NCBI GenBank assembly: GCA_023416895.1
Contig: JAEZGQ010000006.1
Span: forward strand, 1 to 9,512
Length of the DNA: 9,512 nucleotides
Origin: Bacillota bacterium
GTDB lineage: Bacteria; Bacillota; Clostridia; Christensenellales; CAG-138
Reading direction: 5' to 3'
Shown here: in pieces, positions 1 through 5,593 of the stretch
How positions within the stretch are numbered: the first letter of the stretch is position 1
How the letters are laid out: each line of letters opens with the position of its first letter
Made by a program: the position numbers and the translations under genes
The notes under the pieces: model-generated
Seen by the model: the letters and a program-made list of their open reading frames with translations, nothing else
What the model was told of the DNA's origin: nothing
The model's database searches: none

Positions 1-842
1 ACAAGCACCGCCCATACCGCAACACCACCCATGGCAAGAAGCAGCACCACGCCCATCAAAACGGTGTTGTAAAGCCCGTCAAGCCCGAGCGTGTATTTCA
101 CAAAAAACGGCACGGCCTGCATCACAAGCGCCATGGCTGCGCTGTAAAACGCGTTCGTCAGCCCGAAAAGCCAAAACTTGGGGTTGGTGAGCATCACTTT
201 GATGGTATTCCAAAGCTTCGGTTTTTCGCCGGTTTCTTCCGGTTCGTTCTCGCGGCACCCAACCGCGCAGTAGATGATGACCACAGCTGCAAGGATGCCG
301 TAGATGATGGCGGTCGTTCCATAGCCCAACGCCTTGGTAACAAGCGGCGTAAGCGCGATGCTGATGACCATCGCCACAAGCTGGAAGGCTTGGCGCATGG
401 CATTTGTTTTTGCGCGTTCGGCATCGGTTCTGAAGAGTTCAGGGAACAGCGCCCCGTAATTTGCGTTGATGAGCGAGTCGATGGTACCGGTGAGCATGTA
501 CATAAGCATCATGTACACAAACAGGCTGTTGCCGCTCAAAAAGGACGGGAAATTATAAAACGCGGCAAAGCAAAGCGCGAGAAGCGGCGCGCCGATCACG
601 AGCCACGGCCTGCGACGCCCCCATTTGGTGCGCGTACGATCGGACAAAAAGCCGTAAACAGGGTTGTCGATTGCATCGAGGAATGTGTAGAGGAACAGCA
701 CCAGCGCATACTGCTTTGCCGTTACCCCATGATCGATCACATAAAACGAGGCTGCATAGGTTTTGAACATGTTGATGGGGATGGACGTGCCGAACATTCC
801 TACGGCGTACCGAAATGGGCCGGTTCGCTTTTTGTTTGTCAT
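1..842 (-). CDS. GPH-family (MelB-like) sugar:cation symporter, N-terminal part (3' end outside window)
   Basis: This is an inner-membrane secondary transporter of the glycoside-pentoside-hexuronide:cation symporter family, expected to import a sugar or glycoside. Only the first 280 codons are present (family members are usually about 450-500 residues), so the gene runs off the left edge. The ATG at 842 is preceded by a near-perfect TAAGGAGG five bases upstream. Visible features are several hydrophobic helices and the family signature DAIDNP (residues 56-61) followed by a cytoplasmic loop with SDRTRTKWGRRRPW (67-80). Relative to MelB, where Asp55 and Asp59 bind the cation, the Asp before Pro is Asn60 here, with Asp one position earlier (Asp59). 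Asp56 aligns with MelB Asp55. The gene is divergent from a GntR-type regulator, which suggests local control. The family is clear; the substrate cannot be read from the sequence. Confidence 0.93.
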   Translation of the reverse strand, partial: MTNKKRTGPFRYAVGMFGTSIPINMFKTYAASFYVIDHGVTAKQYALVLFLYTFLDAIDNPVYGFLSDRTRTKWGRRRPWLVIGAPLLALCFAAFYNFPSFLSGNSLFVYMMLMYMLTGTIDSLINANYGALFPELFRTDAERAKTNAMRQAFQLVAMVISIALTPLVTKALGYGTTAIIYGILAAVVIIYCAVGCRENEPEETGEKPKLWNTIKVMLTNPKFWLFGLTNAFYSAAMALVMQAVPFFVKYTLGLDGLYNTVLMGVVLLLAMGGVAVWAVL

Positions 843-894
843 GGCTGCCTCCTTATTTTGGGATGATAAAATTATGAAAAGATGGGATATTTTT

Positions 895-923
895 AATTTA
901 TCATATTCAATATGTATTGTAAA
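895..923 (-). promoter_or_regulatory. Predicted sigma-A promoter of the GPH transporter
   Basis: On the minus strand a -35 TTTACA (918-923) and a -10 TAAATT (895-900) are separated by exactly 17 bp. Transcription would start near 888, giving a leader of about 45 bases before the ATG at 842. The -10 matches the consensus at only four of six positions, so the promoter may need relief from a repressor or help from an activator. Confidence 0.5.
902..914. promoter_or_regulatory. 13-bp dyad inside the transporter promoter, candidate operator
   Basis: CATATT-C-AATATG is a perfect inverted repeat with a single central base. It sits entirely within the 17-bp spacer (901-917) of the predicted minus-strand transporter promoter, where a bound repressor would block RNA polymerase. 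AT-rich dyads can arise by chance, so operator function is inferred from its position. Confidence 0.35.
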
Positions 924-964
924 TCCGTCTGAAAGCAAAGCACGAAATTTAATTGAGACTTTTT

Positions 965-990
965 AAAACATCAATGATTTCCTATGTTTT
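965..990. promoter_or_regulatory. Spaced inverted repeat AAAACAT-N12-ATGTTTT, candidate operator
   Basis: The half-sites AAAACAT (965-971) and ATGTTTT (984-990) face each other across 12 bp in the divergent control region. The same half-sites recur, overlapped, as AAAACATGTTTT inside the regulator promoter at 1043-1054. This suggests two binding sites of one dimeric regulator about 71 bp apart centre to centre. Function is inferred. Confidence 0.35.
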
Positions 991-1035
991 TTGGATGTTT
1001 GATAGGCTTTTCGGATAGAACCCGCCTCATGTCGC

Positions 1036-1064
1036 TTGTCAAAAAACATGTTTTGTTATATGAT
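1036..1064 (+). promoter_or_regulatory. Strong sigma-A promoter of the GntR-type regulator operon
   Basis: TTGTCA (1036-1041) and TATGAT (1059-1064) are spaced by exactly 17 bp, each five of six to the consensus. Start of transcription is expected near 1071. This argues that the TTG at 1036, which would extend the downstream reading frame by 21 codons, is the -35 box rather than a start codon, so the regulator starts at 1099. Confidence 0.75.
1043..1054. promoter_or_regulatory. 12-bp palindrome AAAACATGTTTT between -35 and -10, candidate autoregulatory operator
   Basis: A perfect palindrome occupies the middle of the spacer of the regulator promoter. Binding here would shut off the regulator and oxidoreductase operon. 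Its half-sites match those of the spaced repeat at 965-990. Autoregulation by the adjacent GntR-type protein is the simplest reading, but no binding data are available. Confidence 0.45.
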
Positions 1065-1098
1065 AATGCCATCAAAATACTTTTTGAAATGGGTGCGC

Positions 1099-2211
1099 AT
1101 GAAAAAGAAGGATAGCTTTTTGTACCAAACGGTTTACGACCAAATTCTGCGTCGCATCCAAAGCGGCGGCTACGCGGAAGGCGAAAAGTTGCCTTCGGAT
1201 GCGGAGCTTCGTGAGTTGTTCGGCGTGAGCATGATTACGCTTAACAAGGCGCTTAACATGCTTGCCGACGAAGGCTACCTTGCCCGTGTTCCCGGACGGG
1301 GCACGTTTGTAAGCGCCCTTACGCCGCAAAACAAAGCTCCAGCGGCGCGCCGCAGCAAAAAGCTGATCGGTGCCGTACTCGAGCATGTGACTACGCCTTT
1401 CGGGCTTGAAATGATGTACCGCATGGACCTATGCGCCAAGGAAGCCGGTTACAAGCTCATTATTCGTTTTTCCTATGGCGACCGCGAAAAGGAAACCGAG
1501 GAAATCCGCTTCCTTCTTGAGCAGGAGGTAAGCGGGCTTATCATCATGCCAAGCCACGGAGAACATTACAGCGCCGCCATTCTCAAGCTTTATATTGACG
1601 GTTTTCCCGTGGTGATGGTGGACAAAAAGCTTTCGGGCATTCCCCTCCCTTCCGTGCGAACCGACAATTCCGCCGCCGTGGCGCGGCTTGTTCAAGAGCT
1701 TCATGCGCGCGGCGCGAAGCGGCTTTGTTTTGCCTACCCCGGGTACGATGATGTAATCAGCGTGCAGGAGCGAAAAAGCGGTTTTTTAGCGGAAACGCGC
1801 CAACTTGGGCTTCGCGAGTGCCACATGCTTTCGTTGCCGGCCGAGGCGGACGCAGAATCTTTTTTGAACAACGCACCGTCGATTGCGGTTATCGCGGAAC
1901 TGAAAAAGTACCTTAAAGAGCACGTCCGCACAACCGACGCGGTGATTGCGGCGGAATATGGCATTGTTCCTTCGCTTGTTTGCGCGGCAAACGAGCTTGG
2001 TCTTGTGCCCGGAGAAAACTTTCGCGTCGCCTGCATTGACGAAGACGCGCTTGCGCCCCGCGGTTACACGTTCATGCACATGAAGCAGGACGAGTGCGCC
2101 ATCGCCAAAAAGGCGGTTACACTGCTTCTCGACCGCATGGCGGGAAGAGCGGTGCTTCAGGAAAGCCACTTGATTCCCGCACTTTTCTACGCGGGTGAGC
2201 GAAAGGCATAG
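1099..2211 (+). CDS. GntR-HTH transcriptional regulator with LacI/AraR-type sugar-binding domain
   Basis: This is a cytoplasmic DNA-binding regulator of 370 residues. Residues 8-72 form a GntR-type winged helix (LYQTVYDQI; GEKLPSDAELRELFGVS; recognition helix around MITLNKALNMLADEGY; wing GRGTF at 67-70). From about residue 88 (KKLIGAVLEH) to the end is a periplasmic-binding-protein-like effector domain as in LacI and AraR, with LIIMPS, VVMVDKKLSG and SVRTDN (186-190) typical of that fold. This GntR-plus-PBP1 layout is that of AraR-like sugar repressors; the effector is probably a sugar. The start at 1099 is chosen because upstream in-frame starts overlap the predicted promoter. It has only a weak ribosome binding site. 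It is divergent from a sugar transporter and 2 bp ahead of an oxidoreductase, so it probably controls both. Confidence 0.9.
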   Translation: MKKKDSFLYQTVYDQILRRIQSGGYAEGEKLPSDAELRELFGVSMITLNKALNMLADEGYLARVPGRGTFVSALTPQNKAPAARRSKKLIGAVLEHVTTPFGLEMMYRMDLCAKEAGYKLIIRFSYGDREKETEEIRFLLEQEVSGLIIMPSHGEHYSAAILKLYIDGFPVVMVDKKLSGIPLPSVRTDNSAAVARLVQELHARGAKRLCFAYPGYDDVISVQERKSGFLAETRQLGLRECHMLSLPAEADAESFLNNAPSIAVIAELKKYLKEHVRTTDAVIAAEYGIVPSLVCAANELGLVPGENFRVACIDEDALAPRGYTFMHMKQDECAIAKKAVTLLLDRMAGRAVLQESHLIPALFYAGERKA

Positions 2212-2213
2212 CC

Positions 2214-3476
2214 ATGAAAAAGATTACGGCACTTTTGATCGGTGCGGGACAGCGCGGCACAAACGCTTATGGCGCGTACGCCCAAAGGCATCCCGACGAA
2301 CTCTCCTTCGCAGGCGTGGCGGAGCCGCGCAGGGATAGGCGTGAAGCGTTCGCCCACGCACACAATATCCCTGTCGAATTTCAATTTGAGGACTGGCGCG
2401 AAGCGCTCACACACAGCCGCTTTGCCGGCTGCGCTTTTATCTGCACACAGGACAGAGAACATTTCGCGCCTGCAATGGCTGCGCTCAATCACGGCTATCA
2501 TGTGCTTTGTGAAAAACCCATGAGCCCCGAAAAGAACGAGATCCTCGCTCTGGCGGACGAGGCGGAGCGCACGGGCCTTACCCTAAGCGTTTGCCACGTG
2601 CTGCGCTACTCGCCTTTTTTCACAGCCATCAAGCACCTGCTCGACGGGGGCGCAATCGGCCAACTTGTTTGCATTGAGCACCTTGAAAGCGTTGGCTACT
2701 GGCACGCGGCGCACAGCTACGTGCGCGGCAACTGGCGAAAAAGCGAAGTAAGCCCCATGATCCTCGCGAAATCCTGCCACGATACGGACATTCTCCAGTG
2801 GCTCGCGGGAAGCGAATGTGAATGTGTGACAAGCTTCGGGAGCCTCGCACATTTTAACGCCGCACACGCGCCGGAGGGCGCTCCCGCGCGCTGCACGGAT
2901 GGCTGCACGCACCAAAACACCTGCCCCTATTACGCGCCGCGCTTTTATTTGCACCATGTAAATGCGCGCTCGGGCGGCTTCATCAGCGTTTTGACGCTCG
3001 ACCAAACGTCTGACGGCGTAATGAAGGCACTTCGCGAAGGCCCTTACGGGCGCTGCGTCTACCACTGCGACAACGATGTGGTGGATCACCAAACGGTGCA
3101 GCTCCGCTTTCAAAACGGCGTTCACGCAAGCTTTGTGATGTCGGCCTTCACCAAATACAATGAGCGCGTCATCAACCTCATGGGCAGCCGCGGGCAAATC
3201 CGCGGCAACATGGACAAAAATGTGGTTGAACTTTGGGATTTTGCGACGGGCAGCCACACAACAATCGGCGTAGACCCGCTCGCGTGCGAGCACAACGGCA
3301 GCGACGACGCGATGTTGAGCGCTTTCACCGCGCTTTTGCGCGGCGAACAAGGTACAGAAAATATAACCGACGCGCGCTTGAGCGCAAAAAGCCACCTTGT
3401 TGCCCTCGCGGCGGAAAAAAGCAGGCTTATGGGCGGGATGCCGGTGGATATGGCGGCGTTTGCACAAGAACAGTAA
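2214..3476 (+). CDS. Gfo/Idh/MocA-family NAD(P)-dependent oxidoreductase with conserved Cys cluster
   Basis: This is a 420-residue cytoplasmic dehydrogenase of the Gfo/Idh/MocA family, which mostly oxidises sugars, inositols or their derivatives. The N-terminal Rossmann domain has IGAGQRG at 9-15. The family EKP motif is at 100-102, with Lys101 the usual catalytic lysine. SCHDTD at 187-192 (His189, Asp192) supplies the likely active-site acid/base pair. A cysteine cluster, Cys227-x3-Cys231-x5-Cys237-Pro, with two further Cys at 281 and 285, suggests a bound metal. This insertion recurs in a subfamily of clostridial members (from memory). The ATG lies 2 bp after the regulator stop (TAGCCATG), with AAAGG about 8 bases upstream, so translation is probably coupled. 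The substrate is unknown. Confidence 0.92.
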   Translation: MKKITALLIGAGQRGTNAYGAYAQRHPDELSFAGVAEPRRDRREAFAHAHNIPVEFQFEDWREALTHSRFAGCAFICTQDREHFAPAMAALNHGYHVLCEKPMSPEKNEILALADEAERTGLTLSVCHVLRYSPFFTAIKHLLDGGAIGQLVCIEHLESVGYWHAAHSYVRGNWRKSEVSPMILAKSCHDTDILQWLAGSECECVTSFGSLAHFNAAHAPEGAPARCTDGCTHQNTCPYYAPRFYLHHVNARSGGFISVLTLDQTSDGVMKALREGPYGRCVYHCDNDVVDHQTVQLRFQNGVHASFVMSAFTKYNERVINLMGSRGQIRGNMDKNVVELWDFATGSHTTIGVDPLACEHNGSDDAMLSAFTALLRGEQGTENITDARLSAKSHLVALAAEKSRLMGGMPVDMAAFAQEQ

Positions 3477-3564
3477 ACAGAAAGATGAACGAAAACGCGA
3501 AGCTGCTGACGAATGCATAGAATAGATAACATTCAAGTGCATTTCGCGCGGCAGCGGGTTTCAT
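3427..3564 (-). CDS. Doubtful 45-residue hydrophobic small ORF
   Basis: An ATG at 3564 opens 45 codons ending with TAA at 3427, overlapping the oxidoreductase 3' end on the opposite strand. The product has a basic start (MKPAAARN), a hydrophobic stretch at about residues 12-35 (YLFYAFVSSFAFSFIFLF) and a Pro-rich tail, resembling a single-pass membrane peptide. There is no good ribosome binding site and no clear promoter. The frame continues upstream without a stop to 3637. It is more likely a shadow or part of the structured element than a gene. Confidence 0.15.
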   Translation of the reverse strand: MKPAAARNALECYLFYAFVSSFAFSFIFLFTVLVQTPPYPPASRP

Positions 3565-3670
3565 GCTCAAAGTAGCAAGAAAGGCGTCTGTGACGCCTTT
3601 TTTAAACCCCGTAGTCGAAATATCCTTGCGTCATGCATCGAACATGCTTCGCACAATAGCCGTCCCCTTC
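3477..3670. other. Structured convergent intergenic element, possible dispersed repeat
   Basis: No confident gene lies here, but the stretch is unusually structured. An imperfect long hairpin spans 3502-3555 (GCTGC/GCAGC, CGA/TCG, ATGCA/TGCAT). A perfect terminator hairpin follows at 3580-3600. A third weak dyad spans 3627-3653 (TGCG/CGCA with internal CATG/CATG). On the minus strand one frame stays open across most of it apart from a single TGA near 3637, and reads like protein (for example GTAIVRSMFDA, then GFKKGVTDAFLATLS). I have an unverified impression that similar text recurs between genes in gut Clostridia. It may be a small repeat element, a decayed coding fragment, or chance. Confidence 0.35.
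3580..3603 (+). terminator. Rho-independent terminator of the regulator-oxidoreductase operon
   Basis: AAAGGCGTC (3580-3588), loop TGT, GACGCCTTT (3592-3600) forms a perfect 9-bp stem. With the last T's it gives a run of six T (3598-3603). It lies 104 bases after the oxidoreductase stop, so the operon mRNA has a long 3' UTR. Confidence 0.9.
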
Positions 3671-3695
3671 GCAAAAGCGGCAAGGCCGGTTTTGC
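3671..3695 (-). terminator. Hairpin just after the pyrophosphatase gene, probable terminator
   Basis: Read on the minus strand, GCAAAA-C-CGGC-CTT-GCCG-C-TTTTGC forms two stems of 6 and 4 bp around a single C/C mismatch, six bases after the stop codon. The A-tract and T-tract arms give a short U run on the exit side, consistent with intrinsic termination, although the U tract is only four long. The plus-strand terminator hairpin at 3580-3600 may back it up in this orientation. Confidence 0.55.
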
Positions 3696-3700
3696 GGCCG

Positions 3701-5332
3701 CTACAGCTCCTCCGCCACCTGCATGATGAGCGGAAGCACCTGCTTTTTGCGCGAGAGCACATCCTTTAAGAAAAGCTCTCCCTCCTGCGGCTCAAGGCCA
3801 TAGGCGCGGTAGAAAATATCCTTGCGGTCGCCTGCGAGCAAAACGTGCGAGCCGCCGCGAATCAGATCGGTCACAAGAAGCACCAACAGCGAAAGTCCGT
3901 CTTTGTTGCAGAAAAATCGCATCCGTTCCTCGATTTTCGGCTGCATGTCCGAAAGGCTTTCCGAATCGATGGAGTACACCTGCGCTACGCCCACCTTGTA
4001 TTTGCCAACAAGATACTCTTTCAAGTCCCCGCCCACGATTTCATCCGGCGTTTTGCCGCGAAGCTTCGAGCCAGCGTTCATGAGCTTCACGGCGAGGTCG
4101 TTCGGCTGCACGTCGGCGATCTTAGCAAGCTTCTGTGCCGTTTCCACGTCGATGGGCGTACAGGTGGGCGAGCGGAAATTGAGCGTGTCCGAAAGGATGG
4201 CAGAAAGCAATATGCCTGCGATGTGCGGTTCGATTTTCACCCCCTGCGCCTCGTAAAGCGAGGCGATGATGGTGGAGGTGCTGCCGACCGGCTCGTTTTT
4301 TACGAGAATGGGGTTGTTGGTTTGAATGTCGCCGAGGCGGTGGTGGTCGATGATCTCAAGGAGCTCCGCATCCTCAATGCCCGAGGCGGTTTGACTCTTC
4401 TCGTTGTGATCCACAAGGATTGCGCGCTTACAGCCGCGCGAGAGCAAATGGTAGCGCGAAATCATGCCGACAACGCGGTTTTCACCGTCCACAACGGGGT
4501 AGCTGCGGTAGCGGGTTTTTAGCATGCGCTCGGCCACATCGTCCTTAAATTCCTCAAGCCCTACGGTAACGAGGCTCTTTGTGCTCATCACATGCGAAAC
4601 GGGAATGCTCTGGCGCACGAGCATGGCGGCCTCGTAGGTGTCGCACGCGGTGGAGATGATGTCGCAGCCGTGCTCGCCTGCAAACTCCGCGTCACCCTCG
4701 CTGGGAGAATAGCCGCAGGTGCCTACAGCGAGCCGCGCGCCGCAAAGCGCCGCCTCGCGCACGCTCTCGGCGATGTTGGCAATTACAATGTCGCCCGGGC
4801 GAATGTAGTCCTTCAAGCGGCTCGGGTGCTGCGCGGCGATCACCACGCGCCCGAGCACCACGCCTTCCTCCGGCTTGCCGTAAACGGCGGTTGCGCAAAG
4901 GGTTTCCATGATGTTTTTCAAAGGCGTTTTGCTTTGGGAAAGAAGGTCACGCTCGCCCGCCTCCAAAAAGTTTCGGGTAATGTCCGAGAGCGTGGTCACG
5001 CCGATGAGCTTTTTGTTTTCGTCCGTTACGGCAAGGGTTTTTCGCGCGTTCGCGCGCATCAGCCCCCACGCCTTCCTGATGGAGGTTTCCGGCGTAACGC
5101 AAACAGCCTCGTCCATTTCAAGGTCCAGCACCTGGGTTTTGATGGTCGTGAGAAGGCGTGGTTCGGGGACATTGAAGTATTGTAGCACAAATTTTGTTTC
5201 GTTGTTCAGTTCACCAAGGCGCGCCGGCACGGCTGCCGTGCCCTGCGCGCTTTTGAGCGCCGCGTAGGCGATGCTTGCGCAGATGGCATCGGAATCCGGG
5301 TTTTTATGCCCGAAAACGTAAAGTTGACCCAT
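3701..5332 (-). CDS. ppaC: Family II inorganic pyrophosphatase with CBS and DRTGG regulatory domains
   Basis: This cytosolic manganese/cobalt-type enzyme hydrolyses pyrophosphate to two phosphates. It has 543 residues, matching clostridial CBS-PPases. Domain order is DHH N-terminal part (1-65, GHKNPDSD at 8-15 with His9, Asp13, Asp15), CBS1 (about 66-125), DRTGG (about 140-245), CBS2 (about 246-300), DHH continuation (VDHNE 307-311, IIDHHR 327-332, SDTLNF 381-386), then DHHA2 with SRKKQ at 527-531. In characterised members the CBS pair binds AMP/ADP (inhibitory) and ATP, and DRTGG-containing ones respond to diadenosine polyphosphates; that regulation is inferred here. The frame stays open to 5497, but the ATG at 5332 is chosen because it begins the family motif and has GGAGG six bases upstream. 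All metal-site motifs are intact. Confidence 0.96.
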   Translation of the reverse strand: MGQLYVFGHKNPDSDAICASIAYAALKSAQGTAAVPARLGELNNETKFVLQYFNVPEPRLLTTIKTQVLDLEMDEAVCVTPETSIRKAWGLMRANARKTLAVTDENKKLIGVTTLSDITRNFLEAGERDLLSQSKTPLKNIMETLCATAVYGKPEEGVVLGRVVIAAQHPSRLKDYIRPGDIVIANIAESVREAALCGARLAVGTCGYSPSEGDAEFAGEHGCDIISTACDTYEAAMLVRQSIPVSHVMSTKSLVTVGLEEFKDDVAERMLKTRYRSYPVVDGENRVVGMISRYHLLSRGCKRAILVDHNEKSQTASGIEDAELLEIIDHHRLGDIQTNNPILVKNEPVGSTSTIIASLYEAQGVKIEPHIAGILLSAILSDTLNFRSPTCTPIDVETAQKLAKIADVQPNDLAVKLMNAGSKLRGKTPDEIVGGDLKEYLVGKYKVGVAQVYSIDSESLSDMQPKIEERMRFFCNKDGLSLLVLLVTDLIRGGSHVLLAGDRKDIFYRAYGLEPQEGELFLKDVLSRKKQVLPLIMQVAEEL

Positions 5333-5367
5333 GCATTTCCTCCGTAAAAATCTTGAAAAGCTTTTAT

Positions 5368-5389
5368 AAAAACGGGCGGTAGTCGCCCG
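5368..5389 (-). terminator. Terminator-like hairpin in the pyrophosphatase leader, candidate attenuator
   Basis: Read on the minus strand, CGGGCG-ACTAC-CGCCCG forms a perfect 6-bp GC stem followed at once by TTTTTAT. It lies between the predicted promoter and the start codon, so mRNA for the pyrophosphatase must be transcribed through it. A competing pairing exists: CGGTA (5396-5400) with TACCG (5379-5383 plus strand CGGTA), which would use the loop and the first bases of the 3' arm. This makes an attenuator plausible, but a 5' stabilising hairpin is also possible. Confidence 0.45.
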
Positions 5390-5423
5390 CCGTTTTACCG
5401 TTGTGAAAAACCTACACACCATC

Positions 5424-5429
5424 AGTATA
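5424..5429 (-). promoter_or_regulatory. Extended -10 promoter of the pyrophosphatase gene
   Basis: The minus strand reads TGCTATACT, that is a TGn extension plus TATACT (-10). There is no good -35; the nearest is TTTGCC at 16 bp spacing with three of six matches. Start of transcription is expected near 5417, giving a leader of about 85 bases. Confidence 0.5.
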
Positions 5430-5463
5430 GCATAAGCAACATGCCGGCAAAGTAAAATTTTAA

Positions 5464-5491
5464 GGCAAGCCTTCCTATTTTTCTGCTTGCC
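5464..5491. promoter_or_regulatory. Inverted repeat GGCAAGC-N14-GCTTGCC over the beta-glycosidase -35, candidate operator
   Basis: Perfect 7-bp arms at 5464-5470 and 5485-5491 flank 14 bp. The right arm overlaps the predicted -35 of the downstream gene. Nearby palindromes TAAAATTTTA (5453-5462) and TGCCGGCA (5442-5449) lie between the two divergent promoters. None resembles the dyads near the regulator gene. Confidence 0.4.
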
Positions 5492-5514
5492 CGGCACGGT
5501 GCTTCCTGTATAAT
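5487..5514 (+). promoter_or_regulatory. Sigma-A promoter of the beta-glycosidase-esterase operon
   Basis: TTGCCC (5487-5492) and a perfect TATAAT (5509-5514) are spaced by 16 bp. Transcription is expected from about 5521, giving a leader of some 70 bases. The -35 matches four of six consensus bases. Confidence 0.65.
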
Positions 5515-5531
5515 ATTGGATAACAAAGCTT

Positions 5532-5556
5532 TACATTTCGTTTCACATACATTTCG
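5532..5556 (+). repeat. 9-bp direct repeat TACATTTCG in the beta-glycosidase leader
   Basis: TACATTTCG occurs at 5532-5540 and 5548-5556, a 16-bp period, just downstream of the predicted transcription start. It could be a binding site read in tandem or chance. A small GCGC/GCGC hairpin (5556-5569) and a partial cre-like TGTAAGCG (5561-5568) follow it. Confidence 0.4.
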
Positions 5557-5593
5557 CGCCTGTAAGCGCCAATCTTTCTTGGAGGTACGCATC

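Noticed and set aside
931..944. Cre-like TGAAAGC in the transporter control region
   Set aside because: Only the left half matches; the central CG and right half are absent.
763..966. 67-codon plus-strand frame across the transporter start and control region
   Set aside because: It overlaps the transporter antisense, covers its promoter and ribosome binding site, and has no protein-like features.
2583..3542. Long minus-strand frame of 319 codons opposite the oxidoreductase
   Set aside because: It is antisense to a clear gene, has no domain resemblance and is rich in Ala/Arg/His/Val, as expected of a GC-biased shadow frame.
3845..5185. Plus-strand frames of 225 and 197 codons opposite the pyrophosphatase
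   Set aside because: Both are antisense to an intact conserved enzyme and show shadow-like composition without promoter or ribosome binding site.
5390..5425. Possible fluoride riboswitch upstream of the pyrophosphatase (GATGGTGT is present)
   Set aside because: Fluoride riboswitches do precede some pyrophosphatase genes, but GATGGTGT here lies at or before the predicted transcription start and is not followed by the conserved TTCGCC-type pseudoknot partner.
5561..5574. Cre (CcpA) site starting TGTAAGCG in the GH3 leader
   Set aside because: The left half fits the consensus but the right half (CCAATC) fails at several positions; too weak to list as a site.
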